Assembly (NCBI GenBank): GCA_016788115.1
Contig: JAEURR010000006.1
Coordinates: 416,202 to 480,201, forward strand
DNA from: Chthonomonas sp.
Lineage (GTDB): Bacteria > Armatimonadota > Fimbriimonadia > Fimbriimonadales > Fimbriimonadaceae
Reading direction: 5' to 3'
Length of the DNA stretch: 64,000 nt
A model generated the notes under the pieces. It had not been told where the DNA came from. It saw only the letters and a list, made by a program, of their open reading frames with translations, and searched no databases. A program made the translations under genes and the position numbers. Positions 32,897 through 42,036 of this stretch are shown here, piece by piece (position 1 is the first letter of the stretch; each line of letters begins with the position of its first letter).

Positions 32897-33565
32897 TTAG
32901 TGCGTGATCTTTTGCGCGCGCTTGTTCAGCCGGGCAATTTCGTCGTACGAACGGGCGAAGAATAAGTCTGCGTCCACGTGGTCCAGGGCTAGCTTCCCTT
33001 TGCACAGAGCACGCGCAGTCGCGAGCGATACCGTCTGGTGGGCCTGATCCCAATTGACAAACTCCGCGGGCAGGTCAGCCACAAAGTCGAGAAAGATCTC
33101 CGTCTCACCCATGATGTGGAGCAACCGGACTGAGCCAGCGGGGACCCCATCAAGGAGGGCACGGTCCAATTCTAGAAAGTGGCCTCCGTACTGCATGGGC
33201 GTACAGGCTCCGGCGTATGCGCCATCCAGCCGGTAGAAGATGCCGTCCGCGCCGTTCGCCAGGGCTTCGCGGATATCCTCCTCGGCCTCTGCGACATGCT
33301 GCGCCAGCACAGCATCACCCTTGGAAGGAGACTCCTCCAGAACGGCGTTGATGTCACACCCGCTGCGAATCGCACGGCCGTACGGGTTGTAGATCTCAAC
33401 CAATAGCAGCTGATCCGGGTGGGTGGACCGAGCGTGGGCGATCTCTCGGAGTTCGCACGTCACGATATCTGACTGGTGTCCAGGCGAAGCGGACCATACG
33501 AGGCTCGCGTGAGGACGCACCGTCCCCCCGCTCAGCACCGTATCCACCCGCTCACGAGCCGTCAT
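32897..33565 (-). CDS. Uroporphyrinogen decarboxylase-like protein inside the nuo operon
   Basis: 222 residues, ATGA overlap with the nuoM stop and three bases from nuoN, so translationally part of the operon. MTARERVDTVLSGG is the typical URO-D family start. The middle (AEEDIREALANGADGIFYRL) and end (VRLLHIMGETEIFLDFVADL and PAEFVNWDQAH) follow the C-terminal half of the barrel. It is much shorter than HemE (about 340 residues), and the N-terminal Arg-rich RQAGRY block is missing. True HemE activity is therefore unlikely. Related short members include methyltransferase-like proteins. Its role beside complex I is unknown. Confidence 0.68.
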   Translation of the reverse strand: MTARERVDTVLSGGTVRPHASLVWSASPGHQSDIVTCELREIAHARSTHPDQLLLVEIYNPYGRAIRSGCDINAVLEESPSKGDAVLAQHVAEAEEDIREALANGADGIFYRLDGAYAGACTPMQYGGHFLELDRALLDGVPAGSVRLLHIMGETEIFLDFVADLPAEFVNWDQAHQTVSLATARALCKGKLALDHVDADLFFARSYDEIARLNKRAQKITH

Positions 33566-35298
33566 GTGCGCGCGGCCACCACTCCTTCTTCACTCGCTTG
33601 CTCAGTCTGCTCGGCTTCGGGTTTGAAAACCGGTTGCTGGTCACCCGCGGCGATGATCTCACCTTGGACGGGTGCCTCCGAAGTTCCCGGAGCGACGCGG
33701 ACAAGGTTGCCCTTGGCGTCGATCTCGTGGCTGGGATTCTCCCAACTCGGACGCTTCCCTTCCGGATTCAGCGCCATCATGCGGGTCGCACCGATGCTTG
33801 CCTCCATGGGCTTCAGGAAGGTGTTCGGATGGAGTCCACCCCAGAAAATGAACAGGACAAACGCTCCGCACATCGCGATTTCCCACGGCTTCAGGTCTCG
33901 CAGCCTTCGGTTCTCGGGGTTCTCGTTCGGTCCGTAGAACATCCGCATGAACATGACCAGCAAGTACACCGCTGCCAAGATCACGCCCGCTCCTGCGATC
34001 ACGCTGTAGCCGATGTTAAGTCCAAAACTGCCCGCAAACGCTGCCTGGAATCCGCCCAGCATCGCCATGAATTCTCCGATGAATCCGTTTGTCCCGGGCA
34101 AGCCGACGCTGCTGAGCATGACGATTAGGAAGATGGCGGCATAGATGGGCATCTGCGCCTTCAGCCCGCCGAAGTCCTTGAACAAACGGGTGTGGCGTCG
34201 CTCATAGATGAGTCCGATGAGCAAGAACAGTGCACCCGTAGAGATACCGTGATTCAGCTGCTGCATCGCTCCGCCCAGCATTCCCGTGTGAGTCAGGGAA
34301 AAGATGCCGAGCATCACAAAACCCATGTGCGACACTGACGAGTAGGCGACGAGCTTCTTCACGTCCGGTTGGACAGCAGCCACCAGCGCTCCGTAGATGA
34401 TGCCGATAACCGCCAGGATCATGATGATCACAACCTGGTTGCGAATTACATCGGGGAAGAGCGGCAGGCAGAACCGCAGGAATCCGTACGTGCCCATTTT
34501 CAGCAAAGTGCCCGCCAGGATCACGGATCCTGCGGTCGGCGCTTCCGTGTGGGCATCGGGCAACCACGTATGGAACGGAACCATGGGGCACTTCACCAAG
34601 AATGCGATCGCGAAGCTCCAGAAGAGCAGCATCTGCACGGTCGGCGCGGTGCCGCGCCAAAAGTCTCCGGTCGCGATCGCGCCCTGGATGGCCAGCAAGC
34701 TGAAGCTCTGCTCGCCCATGGCGCTCTTGTAGATCTGGCTCATGGCGACGATGCCCACGAGCATGAAGATCGAACCCAAGAAAGTGAACAGGAAGAATTT
34801 GATTGCGGCGTAAGTCCTGCGTTCGCCACCCCAGATGTTGATCAGGAAGAACATCGGGATCAGCGAGGCTTCGAAGAACACGTAGAAGAGGACCAGGTCC
34901 AGCGCAAGGAAAACCCCGAGCATCGTCGTCTCCAGCAGCAGGATGAACGCCATGTACGACTTCACCCGCTTGTCCACGTAGAAGCTGAACCAAACGGAGA
35001 TGACGCTCAGGAACGTGGTGAGCAGCACAAGCCAGATGCTGATACCGTCCACGCCAAGCGAGTAGGAAACGCCCAGATTTGGCATCCAGGGGATGTTCTC
35101 CACCATCTGGAACTTGAATGAGTGGCCGATGTACTTGCTCAGAACGACGAGCGAAACCAGGAACGTGGCGACCGAGGTCCCCAGCGCGGTGTACTGTATC
35201 GCGCGCTTGTTCGATTCGGGAACGAAGAACAAGAGCAGCATCCCCACCAGCGGCAGGAACGTCATGAGCGACAAGATCCCAAGACCCGTGGTCGGCAT
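33562..35298 (-). CDS. nuoM: NADH-quinone oxidoreductase subunit M
   Basis: 578 residues from the ATG at 35298, which shares one base with the nuoL stop (TAATG). A second antiporter-like subunit. It shows FYVFFEASLIPMFFLINIWG with the conserved Glu, KCPMVPFHTWLPDAHTEAPT and KKLVAYSSVSHMGFVMLGIF. After the last helix there is an unusual polar extension of about 65 residues, Pro/Glu/Gln-rich, beginning near the NPEGKRPSWENPSHE segment and ending EEGVVAART, probably cytoplasmic or disordered. Confidence 0.95.
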   Translation of the reverse strand: MPTTGLGILSLMTFLPLVGMLLLFFVPESNKRAIQYTALGTSVATFLVSLVVLSKYIGHSFKFQMVENIPWMPNLGVSYSLGVDGISIWLVLLTTFLSVISVWFSFYVDKRVKSYMAFILLLETTMLGVFLALDLVLFYVFFEASLIPMFFLINIWGGERRTYAAIKFFLFTFLGSIFMLVGIVAMSQIYKSAMGEQSFSLLAIQGAIATGDFWRGTAPTVQMLLFWSFAIAFLVKCPMVPFHTWLPDAHTEAPTAGSVILAGTLLKMGTYGFLRFCLPLFPDVIRNQVVIIMILAVIGIIYGALVAAVQPDVKKLVAYSSVSHMGFVMLGIFSLTHTGMLGGAMQQLNHGISTGALFLLIGLIYERRHTRLFKDFGGLKAQMPIYAAIFLIVMLSSVGLPGTNGFIGEFMAMLGGFQAAFAGSFGLNIGYSVIAGAGVILAAVYLLVMFMRMFYGPNENPENRRLRDLKPWEIAMCGAFVLFIFWGGLHPNTFLKPMEASIGATRMMALNPEGKRPSWENPSHEIDAKGNLVRVAPGTSEAPVQGEIIAAGDQQPVFKPEAEQTEQASEEGVVAART

Positions 35299-37469
35299 TA
35301 CCGTCCTCCTCCGTTCTGCGCCATCACCATATACACGATTGAAGCAAGCAAACCGACCACCCCAAGCATCATCATCGCCGCGTACGATCGAACGTAACCG
35401 GTCTGGATCTTTCGCACCAGATTCGAGATCGCCCCAACGAGCCATCCGACTCCGTTGACCGCGCCGTCCACACCCTTCACGTCGACCGTCTTCCAGCAGA
35501 ACTCGGCAATGGCCCCTCCACCGTCCACGGAAGCGTCCACCATCGCCTTGTCATAGTTAAACTGCGCGCCTGCCCAGCGTCGGAACCAGTGCCAGCGAGA
35601 TTCCTCACGCTCCTTGGCAGGCAGGCCCTTGCGGTAGACAAGCCAGCCGTACAAAATGCCGACGACGCCGGCCCCAATTCCCATGAACATGAGGTAGTCC
35701 CCAACCCATCCGTGCGGGTGTCCGGAGACTTGTTCGCTCGCCAAGTACATTGGCCCATCGGGATACAGCCAGTGCTGCAACATATGGCCGTTGTGAAGGA
35801 CCCAACCGCCTGCCAGCGACAGCACCGCGAGCACGGCCAAAGGAACCCACATCGAGATCGGCACTTCGTGCGGCGTGTGCTCCTTGTCAAGTTCAGGGTG
35901 GTGACCATGCTCCTCGTGCAGAGCGGCCAATTCGGCATCAGTGTAGAAGAAGTTGTGGACGTCCTCGCCGTGGTGCGCGTGCTCACCATGGTGCTCGTCG
36001 TGAGCGTGATCCGCGTGATCATGCGCGTGGCTCGGGGCAACTGTACGCCACTGCTCGGTGCCACCGAAGAAGGTCAGCATCGACATGCGCGTCATGTACG
36101 CCGCTGTGAGCACCGCAACTGCCAGGCAGACCCAACCCGCCATCGCACCGTAGTTGAAGCCATCGATCACGGCCACGTGGTTACCAAACGCTGCACCCAA
36201 GATCGCCTCTTTGCTCCAAAACCCAGCGAGACCCGGGACACCCGCGATCGCAAACCAGCCGATGATCATCGTGACCGCGGTGATCTTGATGTACTTAAAG
36301 AGGTTGCCGTAACGGCGCATGTCTTGCTCGTGCGACATCGCGTGGATCACCGCGCCCGAACCCAGGAACAACAGCGCCTTGAAGAACGCGTGGGTGATGA
36401 CATGGAACATGCCGACCCAGTATGCGCCGACACCGCACGCGACGAACATGAAGCCGAGTTGCGAGACGGTTGAGTAGGCGAGAACCTTCTTGATGTCGGT
36501 TTGTCCAAACGCCACCAGCGCCGCGAAGAGCGCAGTGAATGCACCGATCACGGTGACAATCGCGCTCGCCATGGGCGAGAGCGCAAAGAACGGGTGCATG
36601 CGGTTGAGCAACACCACGCCCGAGGTGACCATGGTTGCGGCGTGGATGAGGGCGGAAACCGGAGTCGGACCAGCCATTGCATCCGGCAGCCACAGGTACA
36701 GCGGGAACTGAGCGGACTTGCCCATCGCGCCGACGAAGAGCAACATCGCGGCGGCGCTCGTCCACATGGGGTTCGCCTCGAAAATCTTCAGAACCGCGGG
36801 CGAGAGGATGACATCGTAGCTGAAGTACCGACCGTTGACGTCACCCAAGCTTTGGTAACTACCTGCGATCATCGCGACGATGATGAAGAGGCCAAGCGTC
36901 AAGCCCCAGTCGCCGATGCGGTTGACAATGAACGCCTTGTTCGCGGCCCGAGCGTTGGCGAAGTCCTTGTACCAAAAGCCGATAAGCAGGTACGAGCAGA
37001 GCCCGACGCCTTCCCAGCCGATGAACAACAGCGCCAGGTTATTGCCCAAGACCAAGACGAGCATGCAGGCGATGAATAGGTTTAGATAGGCGAAGAACCG
37101 CGGGTAATCCTGCTCTTCGGCCATGTAGCCGGTCGCATACAAATGGATCAACGCGCCGATGCCCGTGATGACCAGGACCATCGTCATTGAGAGCGGGTCG
37201 ATTCGGAGCTCAAACGGGATGTTCAGGCTCTGAATCTGAATCCAACTAAACAGTTCGGTCACAATCGCGCGGCTGCCCTCGGGTTGGGCCGCCAGACCCA
37301 TCGTGATGATCACTCCGAGCACGAAAGCGATGGCGATGGGCAGGACTGCGAGAGCACCCACGCCCCGCTTGCCTATCACACCCACAAGTCGCTTGCCCAA
37401 AAGGCACTGAATGAGGAAGCCGAGAAGCGGCAACCCGAGCACAAACCAAATCATGGATTCTTGAGCCAC
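35298..37469 (-). CDS. nuoL: NADH-quinone oxidoreductase subunit L with His-rich loop
   Basis: 723 residues from a GTG at 37469, chosen because GAGGGG lies six bases upstream. A TTG at 37475 and an ATG at 37454 are alternatives. It is the largest antiporter-like subunit, carrying the lateral helix. Core motifs are NRIGDWGLTLGLF, KSAQFPLYLWLPDAMAGPTP, HAATMVTSGVVLLNRMHPFF, KKVLAYSTVSQLGFMFVACG and HAFFKALLFLGSGAVIHAMS. Between late helices it has a histidine/acidic insertion of about 55 residues with 17 His (encoded at 35865-36029), absent from the usual family pattern. Confidence 0.95.
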   Translation of the reverse strand: MAQESMIWFVLGLPLLGFLIQCLLGKRLVGVIGKRGVGALAVLPIAIAFVLGVIITMGLAAQPEGSRAIVTELFSWIQIQSLNIPFELRIDPLSMTMVLVITGIGALIHLYATGYMAEEQDYPRFFAYLNLFIACMLVLVLGNNLALLFIGWEGVGLCSYLLIGFWYKDFANARAANKAFIVNRIGDWGLTLGLFIIVAMIAGSYQSLGDVNGRYFSYDVILSPAVLKIFEANPMWTSAAAMLLFVGAMGKSAQFPLYLWLPDAMAGPTPVSALIHAATMVTSGVVLLNRMHPFFALSPMASAIVTVIGAFTALFAALVAFGQTDIKKVLAYSTVSQLGFMFVACGVGAYWVGMFHVITHAFFKALLFLGSGAVIHAMSHEQDMRRYGNLFKYIKITAVTMIIGWFAIAGVPGLAGFWSKEAILGAAFGNHVAVIDGFNYGAMAGWVCLAVAVLTAAYMTRMSMLTFFGGTEQWRTVAPSHAHDHADHAHDEHHGEHAHHGEDVHNFFYTDAELAALHEEHGHHPELDKEHTPHEVPISMWVPLAVLAVLSLAGGWVLHNGHMLQHWLYPDGPMYLASEQVSGHPHGWVGDYLMFMGIGAGVVGILYGWLVYRKGLPAKEREESRWHWFRRWAGAQFNYDKAMVDASVDGGGAIAEFCWKTVDVKGVDGAVNGVGWLVGAISNLVRKIQTGYVRSYAAMMMLGVVGLLASIVYMVMAQNGGGR

Positions 37470-37471
37470 CG

Positions 37472-37816
37472 TCAACCCCTCATCACGCTCATATCGTCAA
37501 CGTCCACTTCGTTTCTGAGCCGGAAGATGGCCATGATGATCCCCAAGCCCACCGCGACTTCAGCAGCGGCAACCGCCATCACAAAGATCACCATCATCTG
37601 GCCGGTCATCCAAGTCTCAGGCCGCTCGCCCACGCCGGGCAACATCGTCGGGGAGTACCGCGCGAAGGCCAGGAATGTGAGGTTCACCGCGTTGAGCATA
37701 AGCTCAATGCACATGAAGACAACCACGGGATTCCGGCGAACAATCACCCCGACGCAGCCGGTTGTGAAAAGAAAAAGGCCGAGGCCGATGTACCAACTGA
37801 GCGGAACTCCGTTCAA
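37472..37816 (-). CDS. nuoK: NADH-quinone oxidoreductase subunit K
   Basis: 114 residues, three membrane helices. The two key glutamates of the E-channel are visible in FMCIELMLNAVNLTFLAFAR and VAAAEVAVGLGIIMAIFR. Order and spacing (one base after nuoJ) match other nuo operons. It contributes to the proton path in the membrane arm of complex I. Confidence 0.95.
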   Translation of the reverse strand: MNGVPLSWYIGLGLFLFTTGCVGVIVRRNPVVVFMCIELMLNAVNLTFLAFARYSPTMLPGVGERPETWMTGQMMVIFVMAVAAAEVAVGLGIIMAIFRLRNEVDVDDMSVMRG

Positions 37817-37817
37817 C

Positions 37818-38339
37818 CTAGACTCTCCTCTTGGCCAGCACGATGGACCCGACGATGCCGACTAGCAGCAGGATAGAAATTAGCTCGATAGGATAAGCGT
37901 AAGTCGTCCATAGCGTCTTGCCGATCGCTTGCGGCGTACCAAAGGCATCGTTTGCGCGAACCGTCGTGATGGTGTTGAGCGGCAGGACTACTTGGCTGCC
38001 AATGAGACCGAGAAGCCCAAGCCCCATCAGGCCCGCCAGCGCAGGCTTGACGTCAAGCTTCTCCTTCATGTCGCCCGCCCCTGCGAGGTTGAGCAGCATG
38101 ATCACGAAGAGGAATAACACCATGATCGCGCCGGTGTAGACCAGAATCTGGGTGATGCCCAGAAGCTGAGCGCTCAGTCCGAAGTAGATGAGCGCCAGGA
38201 CGAAGAAGTTGATCACCAGGCAGATAGCGGCACGCACCGGGCTCTTCACGACAACGACGCCGACGGCCATCATCGCCGCCAAGCCTGCCATCCCCAAAAA
38301 GACGAGTTGGTTGGGTTCAGGCGGTATCGGCACGTTCAT
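37818..38339 (-). CDS. nuoJ: NADH-quinone oxidoreductase subunit J
   Basis: 173 residues, five membrane helices. The conserved pi-bulge helix region ITQILVYTGAIMVLFLFVIM with its Tyr is clear. It begins 49 bases after the end of nuoH; in most operons nuoI (a ferredoxin with two 4Fe-4S clusters) lies there, but the gap is too short for it and contains no cysteine motif. Confidence 0.94.
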   Translation of the reverse strand: MNVPIPPEPNQLVFLGMAGLAAMMAVGVVVVKSPVRAAICLVINFFVLALIYFGLSAQLLGITQILVYTGAIMVLFLFVIMLLNLAGAGDMKEKLDVKPALAGLMGLGLLGLIGSQVVLPLNTITTVRANDAFGTPQAIGKTLWTTYAYPIELISILLLVGIVGSIVLAKRRV

Positions 38340-38388
38340 TGACCGCGCTCCCCAGCCGTATCAAGTGTCACCTCAAACATAAGCCTTC

Positions 38389-39726
38389 TCAATTTGCCCC
38401 TGTCGGAGCCGCCTCCACACTTGCCGCCGCCGCGCCCCCGTCTCCGAGTGCGACAGTTCGGCGCTCAAACGACTTACGACCCTCGTTGATCACGTTCAAG
38501 AAAGACTTGTAGACCCCAAACAGAGCGGCGAACGTCAGGGCACACGCGGCAATGGCAAGCAGCCAGCCGGACGTCTTCTCAACCAGGATCCAGAGCGCCA
38601 CGATGATGAAGTTGATGACCGCCACCGGGAGCAATGACTTCCACCCGAGCGACATGAGCTGGTCGTAACGCAACCTCGGAAGCGTAGCGCGCAACCAGAT
38701 GTAAAACGTAATGCCCGCTGCGCACTTGCCAAGGAACCAGACCGGCGCGAGCCAGTAGTTCAGATTGAACATGAGATCGCTGACCGGACCCAGCATCGCA
38801 GCTTTCTGGCTGATCGCCATCCAGTCGATGGGCAGCAGGTTGTAACCACCCAAGAATAGCGTCGCGAAGACTCCGCCGAAGACGAACATCGCCGCGTACT
38901 CGCCCATGAAGAACACCGCGAATTTCATCGAGCTGTACTCGGTGTGGTACCCGGCGATGATCTCGTTCTCCGCTTCCGGCAAATCGAACGGCGCACGGTT
39001 CGTTTCGGCAACCATGCAGATCAAGAAGATAATGGCGGCCAGGAACCCAAACGGCGTGAAAACAAACCAGTTCTGGATGTAGTCGATCTTGCCCCACAGG
39101 TCGCCCTCTTGAGCCTTAACCATGTCACCAAGCCGGAGCGAGCCCGTCGCGATCGCAATCGCCGCGATCGACATGCCCATCGCCAGCTCGTAGCTGATCA
39201 ACTGTGCCGAAGCGCGCAAGCCACCTAAGAGCGAGTACTTGTTGTTCGATGCGTAGCCCGCGAGTACGACGCCGTACACTCCCAGCGACGAGATCGCGAG
39301 CACGTACAGAACGCCGATATCTACGTTGGCAATTGGGGTAAGCAGCGCGTAGAAACCCTCGGTCGGCCCCCATGGCAACGTCGCGCCGATTGCGAACGCT
39401 GGGAAGAGAGCGAGTGCGGGGGCGACGAAGTAGATGAGCCGATCAATCGACGCCGGAGTGATGTCTTCTTTCAGGAAGAGCTTCACGCCGTCCGCAATCG
39501 GCTGGAGCAGTCCAAACGTCTTCTTGCCGCGCAGCGCCTTGATCGGAAAACCTTGCGGGATGGTGCCGGTGCGGTTCGGGCCAATGCGATCTTGCATCCA
39601 GCTGAGGAGTCGTCGCTCCCACCAGATCAGACCGGGCACCAGCATCAAGATTGGGAGGACCAGCAAGAGCACTCGAATGAGCGCAAGCACTGCCGGATGA
39701 AGACCCTGTAACCAATCTTGAACCAT
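38389..39726 (-). CDS. nuoH: NADH-quinone oxidoreductase subunit H
   Basis: 445 residues, longer than the usual 330-420 because of the C-terminus. About nine helices. Family blocks are ERRLLSWMQDRIGPNRTG at the start, GLLQPIADGVKLFLKEDITP, NRAPFDLPEAENEIIAGYHT (quinone cavity Glu/Asp residues) and EYSSMKFAVFFMGEYAAMF. It anchors the peripheral arm to the membrane and lines the quinone tunnel. Downstream of nuoG by 31 bases. Confidence 0.95.
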   Translation of the reverse strand: MVQDWLQGLHPAVLALIRVLLLVLPILMLVPGLIWWERRLLSWMQDRIGPNRTGTIPQGFPIKALRGKKTFGLLQPIADGVKLFLKEDITPASIDRLIYFVAPALALFPAFAIGATLPWGPTEGFYALLTPIANVDIGVLYVLAISSLGVYGVVLAGYASNNKYSLLGGLRASAQLISYELAMGMSIAAIAIATGSLRLGDMVKAQEGDLWGKIDYIQNWFVFTPFGFLAAIIFLICMVAETNRAPFDLPEAENEIIAGYHTEYSSMKFAVFFMGEYAAMFVFGGVFATLFLGGYNLLPIDWMAISQKAAMLGPVSDLMFNLNYWLAPVWFLGKCAAGITFYIWLRATLPRLRYDQLMSLGWKSLLPVAVINFIIVALWILVEKTSGWLLAIAACALTFAALFGVYKSFLNVINEGRKSFERRTVALGDGGAAAASVEAAPTGAN

Positions 39727-39757
39727 AAAACCCTCGTTAATGTACCCGCCGAACCCC

Positions 39758-41869
39758 TCAGTTCACCTCGGCCATATCCGATGTCGTGGTCGGCTTGACG
39801 ACCCGCTGACCCTCACCTTCGAGCTTGTCGTAGGTCGCATCTTTGAACTCAGGAACGAGCTCTGCGATCTCCGCCATCACCTCGCCAGCATTGAAATACG
39901 GACGATGGTTGGTGGTCCTTTGGAGCAGCTCTCCGTACACTCGCCATGCCTGCTTGGCATCGCCGTCATCCTTCAGCACCTGGCGCATGCGCTGGACTCG
40001 TCCCTCGATGTTCGTGTAGGTACCGTCTTGCTCGGCGGGTGCCTCCATCGGGAGCACCACGCTCGCGAACTGGGTCGCCTCGCTCATCCGAGTCGACTGC
40101 ACCACCAAGAACTCGACATTTTCGAGTGCGCGCGTGACCAGGGTTGAATCGGAGTGGAGCGCGAACGGGTCGGCTTCGACCAGCCATAGCGCTTTTAGTC
40201 GCATCCGTGCGGCGGCTTCGAGCACAGCGCTCGTCCCAAGTCCACCCTCACCGCTCAGCGGCTTGCCACCGGGAAGAGCATCCGGAACGACTCCCAGCAG
40301 GTCGGCACCGTAGTCGTTCGAGCCCAAGGCATAGCAACTGAAATCAGCACCGAACCGCTTCGCGCAAGCTTCCAGCGAGTCCAAGGTCTGTTCCGCGTTT
40401 GGAAGATCGAGCAGTGATCGGGAGGTGAGCACCGAAGACGAGCCGTCCAAGATTCCCAGCACGTGTTTGAGGGTGGCCGCCGGCACACCGGTCAGCACCT
40501 CGCACCGCTCGGGGTCGATGGTGCCCGCAAGCCCCTGGGCCAACGACAACTCCGTACCCGGGCGGTAGCGGAGCGCGACATCGGCGAACCGATCCATTTC
40601 GGTCTCCCGCGAGTGCGCCACCACGATCTTCACGCCAAACTGTGTGCTTGCCTTGCGAACGCGCAGATGAACGATAGGCTGTTCATCCGCAAGCGAAGTG
40701 CCGAAGACCAGAATTGCGGACTTGACTTCTAACTCCGCAATGGGAGTCGGGGCAAACTGTGAACGGCGTCGGTCCGCGTTTAGCGCGGTTCGAGTCCAGC
40801 GGTAATCCAAGTTGTTCGATTCAAAGCTCTGACGGAACAGCTTCTGGAGCAGGAACAACCCTTCGTTTGAGACGGTGCCCCCCACGAGTGCGCCAACTTT
40901 GTTCGCGCCGTGGCGGAAGTTCTGAATAATGAGTTCGTAGGCCTCAGCCCACGTGGCCTGCTCGAACCGCTCACCCCGGCGGATGAGTGGGACCGAGAGT
41001 CGATCGTCTGAGTTGTACCAATCGTGGCCAAACTTGCCGCGGTCGCAAGTCCACTCTTCGTTCACCGCGTCATTCGTGCGTCCATTGGCGCGGACGAAGC
41101 GACCGTTGCGGTGGTCGATCCAGAGGTTGCACCCGTTACCGCACCCCGTGCAGATCGCTTCCCGCGTCTCAAGGTCCCACGGACGCGCGCGGAATCGGTA
41201 CTTGGCGGAAGTCAACGCACCGACCGGACAGATCTCGATGACATTGCCACTAAACTTCGAATCGAAGTCGGTCATCTGGTAAGTGCTGGGCTGCATTTGT
41301 GCGCCCCGGAATCGGAACGCAAGCTGCGCATCGCCCGAAATCTCTTCCGTGAATCGCACACAACGTCCGCACTGGATACAGCGCTCAAGGTCGAGCGTCA
41401 CGTACTGACTGAGCGGAAACGCCTTGGGCAGGTGCCGTTTGAGTTCGACGTATCGGCTCGTGGATGGACCGTAAAACAGCGTATTGTTCTGCAGCGGGCA
41501 CTCGCCACCGCGATCACAAATCGGGCAGTCCAGCGGGTGGTTGATGAGCAAAAATTCTAGCACGCCCTTACGGTCGCGGTGCACGGCTTCCGTATCGGTG
41601 TAAACCACCATTCCCTCGCAAGCTGGCAACGTGCAGCCCGCTTGAGGTTTTGGCATTCTGCGAACGCTCCCGTCCGGCTGTTTGAAGCCGACTTCCACCA
41701 GGCACATGCGGCACATACCCACCGGCTTCATTCGCGGGTGGTAGCAAAAGATCGGAATCTCGAGTCCCAGTCGCTTCACCGACTCGACGATCAACTCACC
41801 TTTCGGGACCTGAATGTCCACGTCGTTGATGGTAAGGTTCACTAGTTCAGGAGATGCAAGCGCTGCCAT
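39758..41869 (-). CDS. nuoG: NADH-quinone oxidoreductase subunit G
   Basis: 703 residues. N-terminal 2Fe-2S ferredoxin domain (CYHPRMKPVGMCRMCLVEV), then CPICDRGGECPLQ and the His-Cys3/Cys4 cluster region ERCIQCGRCVRFTEEISGDA. A molybdopterin-oxidoreductase-type domain follows whose first cysteines CTGCGNGCNLW are retained, as for the extra cluster found in some bacterial NuoG. It carries electrons in the peripheral arm. It is the first gene of this operon; nuoA-F must be elsewhere. The 167-base gap to the divergent subtilase gene holds a possible TAGGGT box (41902-41907). Confidence 0.94.
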   Translation of the reverse strand: MAALASPELVNLTINDVDIQVPKGELIVESVKRLGLEIPIFCYHPRMKPVGMCRMCLVEVGFKQPDGSVRRMPKPQAGCTLPACEGMVVYTDTEAVHRDRKGVLEFLLINHPLDCPICDRGGECPLQNNTLFYGPSTSRYVELKRHLPKAFPLSQYVTLDLERCIQCGRCVRFTEEISGDAQLAFRFRGAQMQPSTYQMTDFDSKFSGNVIEICPVGALTSAKYRFRARPWDLETREAICTGCGNGCNLWIDHRNGRFVRANGRTNDAVNEEWTCDRGKFGHDWYNSDDRLSVPLIRRGERFEQATWAEAYELIIQNFRHGANKVGALVGGTVSNEGLFLLQKLFRQSFESNNLDYRWTRTALNADRRRSQFAPTPIAELEVKSAILVFGTSLADEQPIVHLRVRKASTQFGVKIVVAHSRETEMDRFADVALRYRPGTELSLAQGLAGTIDPERCEVLTGVPAATLKHVLGILDGSSSVLTSRSLLDLPNAEQTLDSLEACAKRFGADFSCYALGSNDYGADLLGVVPDALPGGKPLSGEGGLGTSAVLEAAARMRLKALWLVEADPFALHSDSTLVTRALENVEFLVVQSTRMSEATQFASVVLPMEAPAEQDGTYTNIEGRVQRMRQVLKDDGDAKQAWRVYGELLQRTTNHRPYFNAGEVMAEIAELVPEFKDATYDKLEGEGQRVVKPTTTSDMAEVN

Positions 41870-42036
41870 AGGTGAAGTTCTCGTGTGCTCGCCGAATGTG
41901 TACCCTACGACCTAGCGCGGATGCTCGCGGCACAACAAGTTCTCGCACGATCCGCACCGTTGGCCCGTCGATTGCAATACCAAGTAAACATTTCCGTCGT
42001 AAGATGAATGCGCGCTCGCGTCCACCGATAACAACC

